64,000 bases of DNA. Source: [Pantoea] beijingensis (GTDB lineage Bacteria > Pseudomonadota > Gammaproteobacteria > Enterobacterales > Enterobacteriaceae). Below the pieces are notes generated by a model. The model saw only the letters and a list, made by a program, of their open reading frames with translations, had not been told where the DNA came from and did not search any database. The stretch is from assembly GCF_022647505.1 (NCBI RefSeq), contig NZ_CP071409.1, positions 124,001 to 188,000 of the forward strand, read 5' to 3'. A program made the position numbers and the translations under genes. Below, piece after piece: positions 1 through 10,349 of the stretch (position 1 is the stretch's first letter; the number at the start of each line of letters is the position of its first letter).

Positions 1-1
1 T

Positions 2-409
2 CACCCTCAGCCGGTAGATAAATATACGTTTAGCGCTCCCCTTTCAGCACCTTCCTCGGGCACGAGTGGAAAGCCTGCCTTTTCCGTGGCGCCATCTGCA
101 GCAGCTCCGGCTCGCGGGTCGCTGCTGGACAGCATTGCTGCAGAGCTTAATACGACACCCGCAGCCGTCTCTCAGAGTGCGGCAGTAGAGCAGCCACCGG
201 CGATGGAACGGCCGGATAGCGTAGCCTCAGCGCCGATCTCCAACGGGCAGCAGCGCCCCGTCGCGGCGGCTGTGGCGCCGACTAAACATGCTGAGCCAAC
301 GCCACGGTATTCTTCCCTGTTCAGTGCAACCGGGACGGCTAATCGCGTGGTGATGACCAAAGATACTCTGTTAAAACCTTTGTTAGAGAAGATTGCTTTA
401 TGCCGTTAG
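2..409 (+). CDS. bcsO: BcsO-like proline/alanine-rich protein, 5' end outside window
   Basis: The frame is open from the window edge and ends at TAG 407-409, so the start lies upstream. A GTG at 86 is only an internal codon as far as I can tell. The visible 135 residues are low in complexity, rich in Pro, Ala and Ser, with no folded domain recognisable. It overlaps the start of bcsQ by 10 bases. A proline-rich gene directly before bcsQ is the position and character of BcsO in type I cellulose operons (those that also carry bcsD, as here). BcsO is thought to help organise the cellulose secretion machinery at the inner membrane. The assignment rests on position and composition, not on a conserved motif. 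Confidence 0.6.
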   Translation, partial: HPQPVDKYTFSAPLSAPSSGTSGKPAFSVAPSAAAPARGSLLDSIAAELNTTPAAVSQSAAVEQPPAMERPDSVASAPISNGQQRPVAAAVAPTKHAEPTPRYSSLFSATGTANRVVMTKDTLLKPLLEKIALCR

Positions 410-1197
410 TCTGCGTGTGTTCACCGAAAGGTGGAGTGGGTAAAACAACCGTGGCGGCAAATCTGGCCTATGCGCTGGCTCGCGGTGGCAGCAAAGTGTT
501 GGCAATAGATTTTGATGTACAAAATGCGCTGCGTTTGCATTTTGGTGTGCCTTTAGCGGATAGCCGTGGCTATGTTGCCAACGCAAGTGACAGTGCTGAC
601 TGGAGCCAATCGATTCTTACTACGGGCGGAAATATTTTCGTCTTGCCTTATGGTGATGTCACAGAAGAGCAACGCATTGAATTTGAAAATAATCTTTCCC
701 GTAATCCGCATTTTCTTCAGCGGGGTTTGGGCACAGTATTAAACTATCCCGGGCTGGTCATCGTGGCGGACTTTCCTCCAGGCCCCAGTTCTGCGTTAAA
801 AGCCATGACCGAAATTGCCGATTTACATCTGGTGGTGATGCTGGCGGATACCGCCTCACTCTCACTGCTGCCGCAAATAGAAAATGAGCGAATGATAGGT
901 ACGGCGTTAAACAATAAGCATGGTCATTACTTCATGCTTAACCAAAGTGATACGCGGCGAAATATAAGTCGTGACGTCACCGCTTTTATGCAGCAGCGCC
1001 TGGGTGAACGCCTGGTGGGCGTGGTTCATCGCGATGAAAGCGTTGCGGAGGCGAATGCTTCACAGCGTTCTGTTTTCGATTTTAACCCGGTATCAACCGC
1101 GGCGTTCGATATCGAACTGGTGAGCAAACGCATTGCCGGATTGCTGAATATTAAGGTGGGTGATGGTGAAGTGTATGCCGCGTTACGCTCACAATAA
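400..1197 (+). CDS. bcsQ: Cellulose biosynthesis protein BcsQ (MinD/ParA-type ATPase)
   Basis: A 265-residue P-loop ATPase of the ParA/MinD superfamily. The deviant Walker A motif KGGVGKTT occupies residues 10-17, with the signature lysine K10 and K15. A second conserved stretch, IDFDVQNALR, follows near residue 36. BcsQ localises cellulose synthesis to the cell pole and is needed for cellulose production in E. coli. Its start codon lies inside the end of bcsO (10-base overlap), which implies translational coupling. A 189-base gap then separates it from bcsA, unusual for this operon. That gap holds an open frame described separately. Confidence 0.9.
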   Translation: MPLVCVCSPKGGVGKTTVAANLAYALARGGSKVLAIDFDVQNALRLHFGVPLADSRGYVANASDSADWSQSILTTGGNIFVLPYGDVTEEQRIEFENNLSRNPHFLQRGLGTVLNYPGLVIVADFPPGPSSALKAMTEIADLHLVVMLADTASLSLLPQIENERMIGTALNNKHGHYFMLNQSDTRRNISRDVTAFMQQRLGERLVGVVHRDESVAEANASQRSVFDFNPVSTAAFDIELVSKRIAGLLNIKVGDGEVYAALRSQ

Positions 1198-1262
1198 ACC
1201 TGGCGATATTAATCTTCGTATGTAATCAGTATAAGCCCTATCCGGCATAAGGAACGGAGTGG

Positions 1263-1394
1263 TTGGTTAACCGAGGGCTGCCATGGCTCTATCGCGTTGA
1301 CTACCGTCTCTTACGCGACTTAAGGGCAAAAGAAAGGCCAGGCGTATTCACCCCCAAAATATTAATCCCTGCTTTCAGGATGCCCCATGAATAA
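1263..1394 (+). CDS. Possible small ORF overlapping the bcsA start
   Basis: In the 189-base gap between bcsQ and bcsA, one frame is open from a stop at about 1248 to TAA 1392-1394, eight bases inside bcsA. With a TTG start at 1263 (AAGGA about nine bases upstream) it would make 43 residues, basic and rich in Arg and Leu (for example LPWLYRVDYRLLRDLRAKER). The composition looks coding, and it recalls the basic N-terminal extension that longer BcsA proteins such as E. coli's carry and this BcsA lacks. It could be a missed small protein, a remnant of a longer bcsA N-terminus, or chance. I do not recognise it. Confidence 0.3.
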   Translation: MVNRGLPWLYRVDYRLLRDLRAKERPGVFTPKILIPAFRMPHE

Positions 1395-3498
1395 AGTTTT
1401 GTTTTATGTGCTGCTACTGATGTTATTTCCAGTTGCAGCAGTGGTTATCATCACGCCGATGGATAGTCAGAAACAATACATATTTGGTTTGATCAGTATC
1501 ACAATTATGTTTTTATTGGGATTCAGTAAAAGCAAGCACATCTCTGTTGTGATGGTAATACTTTCCGCACTGATGTCGACACGCTATATTTATTGGCGTG
1601 CGACAGAGACATTGCACTTTAATTCTGAAATTGAAGCGATTCTCGGGACTGGCTTATTTATCGCAGAACTTTATGTCTGGCTGATCCTTATCCTGGGATT
1701 TCTGCAAACCAGCTGGCCGCTTAAACGCACTATTGAGCCTCTGCCTGATGATATTAGCCTGTGGCCGAGCGTCGACGTCTATGTTCCGACTTACAATGAA
1801 AGTTTGAGCGTCGTGCGCGATACGGTGCTGGCTGCGCAGTGTATTGATTACCCGCGCGATAAATTAAAAATATACCTGCTTGATGATGGCAAGCGTAGTG
1901 AATTTGCCGTTTTTGCAGCCGATGCAGGCGTTGGCTATATTACGCGTGAAGATAATTCGCATGCTAAAGCGGGTAATCTTAACCATGCGCTAAAAATTAC
2001 TAAAGGTGAGTTGATCTGCGTATTTGACTGCGATCACGTTGCCACTCGTGCTTTTCTACAAGCTACGGTAGGACCGTTCCTGAAAGATCCTCGCCTGGCA
2101 CTGCTACAAACGCCGCACTACTTCTATTCACCCGATCCGTTTGAACGTAACTTGCGTGCTGCTCGCCATATTCCTAACGAGGGAGCCCTGTTTTACGGCC
2201 CCGTACAGCAGGGTAACGATAACTGGAATGCGACTTTTTTTTGCGGCTCCTGTGCGGTGATCCGCCGTTCGGCCCTGGAGGAAATTGGTGGCTTTGCGGT
2301 TGAAACGGTAACGGAAGATGCGCACACCGCACTAAAAATGCAGCGCCTTGGCTGGGGTTCTGCCTTTCTGGCACTGCCGCTGGCTGCAGGGCTGGCCACA
2401 GAGCGTTTAGGCTTGCATGTGATACAACGTACTCGCTGGGCGCGAGGGATGACACAGATTTTTCGCGTTGATAACCCACTGTTTGGTCGTGGTTTAACAT
2501 GGCAGCAGCGGCTCTGTTACCTGAATGCAATGCTGCACTTTCAGTTTGGTCTTCCCCGCGTGGTATTTCTCACCGCGCCTTTAGCTTATTTGCTGTTTAA
2601 TCTTAATATCATTCATTCATCGGCCTCGCTGATCTTTGCCTATGTGCTGCCGCATCTGGTGATGTCACTCTATGTTAACTCGCGTATGAATGGGCGTTTT
2701 CGCTACACCTTTTGGGGTGAGATTTATGAAACAGTCATGGCATTTCACCTGGTCATCCCCACGCTGTTAACCATGATTTCACCGAAACATGGCAAATTTA
2801 ACGTGACGGATAAAGGTGGGCTGCTGGACGTCGGCTTCTTTGATTTTAATATCGTACGTCCGCATGTTATTACCGCGATATTACTGCTCATTGGGGTCAC
2901 CGCCGGTATCGTTCGCGCGGTGGCGCATGATTATTTTGGTGTCGACCCCTATGTGATTGCCCTTAACGTCGGATGGGCGATATTCAGCTTGATTATTTTG
3001 ATGGCGGCCATTGCTGTCGCACGCGAAACCAGACAGACGCGTAAGACTATCCGTATTGATGTTGAAATACCGATGATCATCCACTATGCCAGCGGCATTG
3101 CATCGCGGACTAAAACAGTGAATCTTTCGATGGGCGGTGCGCAGGTCATTGCGCCGGACAACCGCCATGAAACTGACAATATTGAAGCGATTGAACTGCT
3201 GCTCTCATCAGGGGCCATTACCATTCCGGTTCATACTATTGCCTCAGCCGAAGGTGTTATTCGCTTAGAGTTCGATGAGATCCCTCTCTCACGTCGTCGT
3301 GAATTGGTACGCGTGGTGCTGGCTCGCGCTGATGCCTGGATCCAACCACCGCATAAGCCAGATAATCCGCTGCTGTCATTGTTGACGATCATCCGTACCG
3401 TGTTCGAGTTGTTCTGGCTAACCTGGAAATCACGTCATGACCGACGCGATGCCGCGCGTGCTGCAGAGAATAAGACGCAAGAGGACCACGCAGCATGA
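1387..3498 (+). CDS. bcsA: Cellulose synthase catalytic subunit (UDP-forming)
   Basis: A 703-residue inner-membrane family 2 glycosyltransferase that polymerises UDP-glucose and threads the glucan across the membrane with BcsB. Visible catalytic motifs: DDG at 166-168, DCD at 214-216, TED at 309-311 and QRTRW at 347-351. Hydrophobic segments flank the catalytic domain on both sides. A C-terminal PilZ domain carries RKTIR (552-556) and NLSMGG (579-584), an intact c-di-GMP site, so the enzyme should be activated by c-di-GMP. It is shorter than the 872-residue E. coli protein because the N-terminal extension is missing. The stop overlaps the bcsB start (ATGA). Confidence 0.97.
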   Translation: MNKVLFYVLLLMLFPVAAVVIITPMDSQKQYIFGLISITIMFLLGFSKSKHISVVMVILSALMSTRYIYWRATETLHFNSEIEAILGTGLFIAELYVWLILILGFLQTSWPLKRTIEPLPDDISLWPSVDVYVPTYNESLSVVRDTVLAAQCIDYPRDKLKIYLLDDGKRSEFAVFAADAGVGYITREDNSHAKAGNLNHALKITKGELICVFDCDHVATRAFLQATVGPFLKDPRLALLQTPHYFYSPDPFERNLRAARHIPNEGALFYGPVQQGNDNWNATFFCGSCAVIRRSALEEIGGFAVETVTEDAHTALKMQRLGWGSAFLALPLAAGLATERLGLHVIQRTRWARGMTQIFRVDNPLFGRGLTWQQRLCYLNAMLHFQFGLPRVVFLTAPLAYLLFNLNIIHSSASLIFAYVLPHLVMSLYVNSRMNGRFRYTFWGEIYETVMAFHLVIPTLLTMISPKHGKFNVTDKGGLLDVGFFDFNIVRPHVITAILLLIGVTAGIVRAVAHDYFGVDPYVIALNVGWAIFSLIILMAAIAVARETRQTRKTIRIDVEIPMIIHYASGIASRTKTVNLSMGGAQVIAPDNRHETDNIEAIELLLSSGAITIPVHTIASAEGVIRLEFDEIPLSRRRELVRVVLARADAWIQPPHKPDNPLLSLLTIIRTVFELFWLTWKSRHDRRDAARAAENKTQEDHAA

Positions 3499-5935
3499 CG
3501 CAGGCCGTGATGAAGTTTTTATTCGCGTTTTGCCTGGGCACGACGTTGATAATGCAGGTTGCCCATGCGGCAGAGCCGGCCGTAACCCAGGACAGCGAAG
3601 CGCTATCGCAAATCCCGCCGCCCGAGGATGTTGAGCAGGCGAGGGGCGCGTTGCGCGCGGTAGCTGGAGAAACGCCTTACGCGCCGATGAACGGCGGCGC
3701 TACGCCGGAGAGCAGCTCAGCGCCTGAGATAGCACCATCGAGGGTGCCCCCGTTGCTCCGCCGAGCTTCTTTCAGCCGATCTCCAGCCAGATTACGGTTG
3801 CGCAAATGGGGCAACGGGCGGGGATTGTGCTCAGCGGTGGTCAACTACAATCAGGGATCGTTTTTACCCTACCCAACGATCAGGTTGTTACGAATGCGCG
3901 TCTTGAGCTGGCGCTGCGTGTTTCACCGGCGCTTGCTGAACGCAATACATCGCTGCAACTGATGCTCAATGGCCAGCCGCTTGGTACGCTGCCACTGAGT
4001 GCGACGGACAGGGATAATGCGACCTACCAGTTAGATATTCCTGCGGCAATGATTGTTTCCAGCAACAACCTGAGCTTTAAAGTTAATGATGCAGATCAGC
4101 TACTCTGTGAGCGGGACAGCATCGACCGCTATCAGGTCATTGTTTTGCCACAGACCAAGCTGTTTCTGGAAGGCCAGCAGCTCAATATGGGCAGTAATAT
4201 GCGCCATTTCCCACGCCCGTTTATCGATCCGCTGCAGATGACCACCGCCAGCATTACCCTGGCGTTCCCTGAAAAGATTACACCTGCGCAGCTTAGCGCC
4301 GCCGCCATTGTGGCGTCATGGGCAGGCATTCAGGCGGATTACCGCGGTGTCAATTTCCCGGTTCTGCGCGATCGTCTGCCGGAGAAAAACGGTATTGTTT
4401 TTGGCCCTCCTGGAACAAAAGTGGGTAACCTGACGCTACCGCAAGTGGCGGAGCCTACGCTACAAATTATTGATAACCCAGATAATCCTACGTATAAGCT
4501 GATGTTAGTCGTGGGGAAAGATGAGCATCAACTGCGGCAGGCTGCCTGGCGTCTCACTAATGTCCCCTTAAATGAGGATGTCTCGCGGGTGAATGTGCCT
4601 GAGCAAACGATCCCCTTGCGTAAGGCCTATGACGCGCCCCGCTGGATTAATACCGATCGTCCGGTACGGTTGAGTGAGCTGTTGCGTAAAGATCAGAGCT
4701 TAACCACGAACGGTATCTGGCATGATGCGCTCCACGTTAACTTCCGTGCAGCACCTGACTTGTTCTTATGGGATGGTGATTCGATCCCGGTACAGCTCAA
4801 TTACCGTTTTCCGTCAGAAAGTTGGATCGATGAAAATAACTCGGTGCTTAACGTATCGCTGAACGGAACATTCCTGCGTAACCTGACGGTGAATAAAGTT
4901 GGGCTGCTGGAAAATATCTGGCGGCGATTAGGGGGAGATGCACGGCAGGAGCAGTATCAACTGAGACTGGAACCCTATTTGATTTATGGCGACAACCAGT
5001 TACAGCTCTATTTTAATATCAAGCCGAAGGCGGATGCGCCTTGTAGCGTGTTATTGAATAATAATATTAAAAGCAGTATTGAAGATGATGCCTATATCGA
5101 TCTTAGCAATACGCGCCACTTTACCTTATTGCCCAACCTCTCCTATTTTGTCGGCGCATCCTTTCCTTTTTCACGGATGGCAGATTATGCTCAAACAGTG
5201 ATGCTTCTGCCGGAAAAACCAACTGATGCTGAAGTTAGCGCACTGCTGGATATGGCCGGCCGGTCCGGTAATGCAACCGGCGTCACACTGAATCATAACC
5301 GCGTCATGTTTGGTATCCCTACAGGCGGCGCGGCGCTGACTCGCTTGCATAACAGCGATGTGCTGGCCGTTTCTACCATGGGGCAGGCGGCATTTAATCA
5401 GAGCATGCTGGCCCATTCTCCGTACGATATCAGCAATCAGACTTTGGGAGTAAAAGCCCCGGATACGCTGGAAAAAGTGCGTAGTTGGTTAACCGGGGAC
5501 TGGTATCGTCAGCAACTGGATGCCGATCGCTACTTCTCATCAAATGCATCCTGGCGGGGGTTTGTTAGCTACCGTTCGCCCTGGAATCCTGATCGGTTGG
5601 TGGTCATGAGCATTGCCAGTAACGATCAGCAGCTATTGCGGCTGCATAGCGATCTCGGTTCGGCACGTATTAACGCCGGTATCCGTGGCGATACCGCAAT
5701 TATTACCGATGAAAATGGTATCCGAAGCTTTCGTGTCGGACCACAGTTCCCCAGCGGTCAAATGCCCTGGTACATGATGGTGGTTTGGTATGCTAACCAA
5801 CATGCGGTGCTGATGGCGTTGTTGGCGCTGGTGTTAGCGGTGATTGTGGGTACCGGTGCTTACCTGATGTTGAAACAGCATGCGTGGAAACGTCTGCACC
5901 CGAACGCTCCTGGGTCTTCTGGCGATAATAAGTGA
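3495..5935 (+). CDS. bcsB: Cellulose synthase subunit BcsB, apparent frameshift near 3750
   Basis: BcsB is the periplasmic, membrane-anchored partner of BcsA that guides the glucan. The gene starts at 3495 (ATGA overlap with bcsA) with a signal peptide ending at AHAAEP and a Pro/Ala-rich linker. That frame then turns into unlike sequence and stops at 3962. The true continuation, beginning PPSFFQPISSQITVAQMGQR, runs in the -1 frame to 5935 and includes the C-terminal membrane helix. The two frames join cleanly if one C is added to the run of five C at 3747-3751. This may be a real frameshift, a sequencing error, or slippage on the C run. If translated only from the ATG at 3806, the 709-residue product would lack its signal peptide. 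The downstream operon is intact. Confidence 0.85.
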
Positions 5936-5942
5936 TAACACG

Positions 5943-8900
5943 ATGAAAATACCTCTTTTAACCGCCAGAATTCGTTACGCTCTGTTGCTGAGCAGCACGT
6001 TATCAAGCGCCTTTTTTAGCGGCATGCTATCAGCGGCAGAAAATAATCCCGCTCTGCAGGCACTATTCGACCAGGCTGCATGGTGGCATCAGCGTGCACA
6101 TGACGATCTGGCAAAAGATGCGCTGCAAAAAGTCTTAATGGTTGACGCCAGCAATGCCCAGGCGCTGTATCTGATGGCGCTTTATGCACAGCAAAACGGT
6201 GATAGCACTGACGCTGACCAGTGGCGTGCTCGCCTGGCTCAGGTTTCACCGCAGGATCCACGCCTGGGCGAACTGGATAATGCTAAACAGCTGCAATCTA
6301 TCCCTCAGGCTCAGCTTTCGCTGGCGCGCCAGCAGGCACGCAGCGGTAATATCAGCGCCGCGCTACAAACGTGGCGTAATACCTTTAGCGGTAATGAGCC
6401 ACCCGCCAGCGTAGCGGCAGAATACTATTTGACGATGGCTGGCGATCGTACGTTGTTGCCGCAGGCTATCGATAACCTGCGGCAGTTTGCGGGACAACAC
6501 CCCCAGGATAATGGTGCTCAACTGGCGTTGGGCAAGGCATTAACGTATCAAGAGTCCACGCGACGCGAAGGATTACAGGTACTGGGCGGAATGGCGAGTG
6601 GCAGTGCTGATGCCGATCGGTCATTGCGTCAAGCTTTACTGTGGCTTGGCCCACAGCCTGATGATGCGCCACTTTATCAGGCATATCAGCAGCGCCACCC
6701 GCAGGATAGCGTGGTGATGGACTATTTCCGTAAAAACGTCGGTGGGGCGGAAAAGGGACAGGGATTTACCGCGTTGAACAGCGGCGACGTGGCTGGTGCC
6801 CAGCAGGCTTTTGAAACGGTGCTACAAAACAACCCTGAGGATGCCGATGCACTCGCCGGTTTGGGGTATGCCGCACAGCGTCGTGGTGATTACACAGCGG
6901 CAGCAGACTATCTTGAGCGTGCGGCAAAACGGGGTGGTTCACAGGGGGAAGAACATCAGCGTCAGGCCGCTGATGCGCGCTTTTATGCGCAGTTAGCCGA
7001 TGCACAACAGGCACTAAAATCGGGCGACAGCAGCCAGGCGCTGGCGATGAGTGAGCCATTAATCCAGGCTGAAGGGGAAAAGGGAACGGCTGCCAAACTG
7101 TTTCGTGCCGATGTGTTACGGCGTACCAATCAACCGGAGTTGGCAGAACAAGCGTATCGCGCGGTATTACAAAATGACGCGGATAATCGTAACGCCAAAG
7201 AAGGGCTGTTCTACGTATTGCGCCAGCAAAATCGTAGCGCGGAAGCGAATATGTTGCTCTCCTCTTTACCGGATAGCGTACGCCAGAGCGTCACGCCACG
7301 TCCGGTCAGTACCAGTGAGCCACTGCGGCGTCAGGCAAAGCAGGCACTGGAATCAGGCGATACCGCACGAGCTTCAACCATTTTGCAGCAGGGTCTGGAT
7401 CGTTTCCCCAGCGATCCCTGGCTACGTCTCGACCTGGCTCGTCTCTATCGTCAACAGGGCGATAACGTTGCCGCCGCGAATATTATGCAACCGGTATTAG
7501 GGCAGAGCGCCAGCGTGAATGCGCGCTTCGCAGGCGCAATTAATGCCAGTGAAAGCGGAGCCTGGCAGCAAGCGAATACGCTGTTGGCTCGCATTCCTGT
7601 CCGTAATCAGAGCAGCGAGATGCGGGCGTTGAGCCAACGGGTTAATTTTAATTTGCAGATGGCCGTGGCGGATAGCTACCTGGCCCAGGGGGCGAATGCC
7701 GCGGCGGCGAATACGCTGAAAGCGCTGGCATCAAACCCGCCAGCAAACCCTAATGATGCTGGCAAGCTGGCGCAAAACCTGGCGCAGGCGGGGGATATGA
7801 CCTCGGCAGTGGCGGTGGTGCGGGATAACCTGCAGCGAGGCGTTCAGGGAAACGCGGGGGACTACGCCGCACAGATTAGTGTTCTGAATCAGGCGGGATT
7901 AACCGCTGAAGCGCAACGCTTCCTGACAACTCCGGCACTACAGGCCCGAAGTACGCCAACCCAACTGGCGGGGATCCGTAATGGTTATCTGATTAATGAG
8001 GTTGACCGCCTGCGTGAGCAGAAGCAGTACGCCGCGGCTTACGATAAATTGATTGGCGCACTGCAAACCGATCCACAAAACAGCGATCTGATGTTTGCCA
8101 TGGCGCGCCTGTACCAGTCCGGCAAAATGAACAAAGAAGCGGGCGTGGTATATGACTATTTACTGACGCGTGACACGCCTACGCAGGACGCGCGCGTCGG
8201 GGCGATTGATGTTGCGCTGGCCGAACATGATGTTGCTAAGGCGCGTGCGTTAACTCGCGGATTACGCGGCGCGCAGACGCCGGAGCGACTGCTTACGATG
8301 GCGCGAGTATCCGAAGCTGAGGGCGATCACAATCAGGCGCTGAGCTATTTGCGCACCGCGCGTGGACAGATGATAGGGCTACAGGGCGCGGAAACAGGCA
8401 GGACACCAGCCATTGCGGGTCTGGCGTTGGCGGATAATCCTTTTATTAATCGTAGTACGCCTTCGGTACGCCGCTCATCCTCGACCTACGGTAGCGTGAT
8501 GCCCTGGCAGCAGCGTCCGGATGCCACTGATTATCGTGACATGGGTGAGCAGACGGCCCGGATCGATATCCCATCGCAGCAAAGCCGTACACTGAAGCAG
8601 ATCGACGACATGATGGATGATTTGCAGCAGCGCACCGGTACCTGGGCACAGGCAGGGGTTCAGGTTCGTGGACGCGATGGTGAGTCTGGTCTCAGCAAAT
8701 TAACGGAGGCCAGAGCCCCCCTGACCTGGTCCAGCGTGCCGTTCGGTGATTCCCGTTTTGAATTTACGGTAACCCCGGTTTCGTTAAATGCGGGCAGCGC
8801 TGACGGACAAGCCAGCCGGCGTTTTGGCACCGGTGCGCTATCGCAGGCAGTCTCTGCTGCGGTGCAGACATTGAAAAATGAGAAGGTCAAGAAAGCAGAC

Positions 8901-9887
8901 GGCACTGATTTCAGTTTTGACGACCTTAATCCTCTGACGACTAAAGGGCTGGCAACGCTACACAGCGTGCAGGGCGCGCTGAGTTCAGCGACCGATAAGG
9001 CAGACCTGAATGAAGTCACCGTCGATTCTCCTGGCTCGCAGAGTGCTTCCGGCGTGGAGTTGAAGCTGGCATTGAGTGGCGATCAATACAGAATTGATCT
9101 CGGCAGCACGCCGCTGGGACAGGATCTTACAACGCTGGTCGGTGGTATCCAGTGGTCACCTAAAATCACCGATTATTTGACGCTGATCCTGACCGGTGAG
9201 CGCCGCCCGATAACCGATAGTCTGCTCTCTTATGTTGGTGCAAAGGATAAGCTTTCAGGTGAACGCTGGGGCCGTGTCACAAAAAATGGCGGGAATGCGC
9301 TGCTAAGCTATGATGACGGCGACGCCGGGTTTTACGCGGGTGCAGGCGCATACAGTTACCTTGGTGAGAACGTGGCGAGTAATAACAGCCTGAGCGCCAA
9401 TGCTGGCGCCTATCTTCGTCCTTTCCATTACGACGACCGCGAGCTGAAAACCGGTATTAGCATGAGTTGGATGGATTTCTCGAAGAACCTAAGTTATTAC
9501 AGTTATGGCCAGGGCGGCTATTTTAGCCCGCAGGATTACGTTAGCGTCTCTTTCCCGATAGAGTTTAGCCAGAAATATAATGACTTAAACGTCAGAATCG
9601 GTGGTTCGCTCGGCTATCAATCCTACTCGCAGGATCGCAGTGCATATTTCCCTAACGATCCGCAATGGCAACGCGAGCTGGAGAATGCGGTGGCTAATGG
9701 ATACGCCAGAGAGGCTTTCTACTCTGGCGGGAGTAAAAACGGTATCGGTTATAACCTGCATGCGGGAGCGGATTATAAGGTGAATAAAGATGTTACGGTC
9801 GGTGGGCAGTTGGGTTATGACACCTTCGGCGACTTTAACGAAAGTACTGCGCAACTCTATTTCCGCTATATGCTGGGGGATAAATAA
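5943..9887 (+). CDS. bcsC: Cellulose synthase outer-membrane export protein BcsC
   Basis: A protein of about 1314 residues. The start at 5943 (MKIPLLTARIRYALLL) gives a signal peptide cut after LSAAEN and lies seven bases after the bcsB stop. An upstream in-frame start would run into bcsB and is not needed. Residues of roughly 40-850 are TPR-type helical repeats (for example GDVAGAQQAFETVLQNNPED) that span the periplasm. The last 350 or so residues, rich in alternating aromatic residues and Gly and ending FRYMLGDK, form the outer-membrane beta-barrel through which the cellulose leaves. It is somewhat longer than the 1157-residue E. coli protein. Confidence 0.95.
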   Translation: MKIPLLTARIRYALLLSSTLSSAFFSGMLSAAENNPALQALFDQAAWWHQRAHDDLAKDALQKVLMVDASNAQALYLMALYAQQNGDSTDADQWRARLAQVSPQDPRLGELDNAKQLQSIPQAQLSLARQQARSGNISAALQTWRNTFSGNEPPASVAAEYYLTMAGDRTLLPQAIDNLRQFAGQHPQDNGAQLALGKALTYQESTRREGLQVLGGMASGSADADRSLRQALLWLGPQPDDAPLYQAYQQRHPQDSVVMDYFRKNVGGAEKGQGFTALNSGDVAGAQQAFETVLQNNPEDADALAGLGYAAQRRGDYTAAADYLERAAKRGGSQGEEHQRQAADARFYAQLADAQQALKSGDSSQALAMSEPLIQAEGEKGTAAKLFRADVLRRTNQPELAEQAYRAVLQNDADNRNAKEGLFYVLRQQNRSAEANMLLSSLPDSVRQSVTPRPVSTSEPLRRQAKQALESGDTARASTILQQGLDRFPSDPWLRLDLARLYRQQGDNVAAANIMQPVLGQSASVNARFAGAINASESGAWQQANTLLARIPVRNQSSEMRALSQRVNFNLQMAVADSYLAQGANAAAANTLKALASNPPANPNDAGKLAQNLAQAGDMTSAVAVVRDNLQRGVQGNAGDYAAQISVLNQAGLTAEAQRFLTTPALQARSTPTQLAGIRNGYLINEVDRLREQKQYAAAYDKLIGALQTDPQNSDLMFAMARLYQSGKMNKEAGVVYDYLLTRDTPTQDARVGAIDVALAEHDVAKARALTRGLRGAQTPERLLTMARVSEAEGDHNQALSYLRTARGQMIGLQGAETGRTPAIAGLALADNPFINRSTPSVRRSSSTYGSVMPWQQRPDATDYRDMGEQTARIDIPSQQSRTLKQIDDMMDDLQQRTGTWAQAGVQVRGRDGESGLSKLTEARAPLTWSSVPFGDSRFEFTVTPVSLNAGSADGQASRRFGTGALSQAVSAAVQTLKNEKVKKADGTDFSFDDLNPLTTKGLATLHSVQGALSSATDKADLNEVTVDSPGSQSASGVELKLALSGDQYRIDLGSTPLGQDLTTLVGGIQWSPKITDYLTLILTGERRPITDSLLSYVGAKDKLSGERWGRVTKNGGNALLSYDDGDAGFYAGAGAYSYLGENVASNNSLSANAGAYLRPFHYDDRELKTGISMSWMDFSKNLSYYSYGQGGYFSPQDYVSVSFPIEFSQKYNDLNVRIGGSLGYQSYSQDRSAYFPNDPQWQRELENAVANGYAREAFYSGGSKNGIGYNLHAGADYKVNKDVTVGGQLGYDTFGDFNESTAQLYFRYMLGDK

Positions 9888-9889
9888 CC

Positions 9890-10336
9890 ATGTCAGAATC
9901 ACGATCTTACCCACATCCATCGGGCTGGTTTGAGCTGCTGGGGGTCATCGTTAGCGGCATGTTGGAAAATGCCGGTGAAGCGGAAAGCCATGGTTTCCTG
10001 CAGAACATGGGAGACCGCCTGGCACGTCTTTATCCGTTGAATAGCGCGCTTACCGTGGGCGAACTCGAAATTCAAATCAATATGATGTTGGCACGATTTG
10101 GCTGGGGATTTATCGACCTACAGCCGCATGATAACGCGCTGGTTTTACAGCACCGTGGATTGCCTGCCGGTGAGAGTATGCTGGACGCGAACCAATGGCG
10201 TCACGCGCTGGGTGCGGTGCTCTGCGGACTCTATGCCCGCTGGTTGCGTGAACAGGGCGGGGCGGAAACGGTGTCTCTGGTCTGTGATGCGATCTCTGAC
10301 GATGCGTTATTGCTGTTCCGTTATCAAAACGGTTAG
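9890..10336 (+). CDS. bcsD: Cellulose synthase accessory protein BcsD
   Basis: A 148-residue soluble protein starting two bases after the bcsC stop. BcsD of Komagataeibacter forms an octameric periplasmic ring that helps pack glucan chains, and its presence defines type I cellulose operons. E. coli K-12 (type II, with bcsEFG) lacks it. No signal peptide is evident here. Identification is by size, by position between bcsC and bcsZ, and by the overall pattern (an N-terminal helix followed by a region around [19 protein letters not shown]). Confidence 0.88.
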   Translation: MSESRSYPHPSGWFELLGVIVSGMLENAGEAESHGFLQNMGDRLARLYPLNSALTVGELEIQINMMLARFGWGFIDLQPHDNALVLQHRGLPAGESMLDANQWRHALGAVLCGLYARWLREQGGAETVSLVCDAISDDALLLFRYQNG

Positions 10337-10349
10337 TGGGGAGTGCCTG

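Noticed and set aside
3034..3070. BcsA PilZ motif looked as if the second Arg of RxxxR was replaced by Lys (RQTRK).
   Set aside because: The proper alignment with E. coli RRSHR gives RKTIR at 552-556, so the motif is intact.
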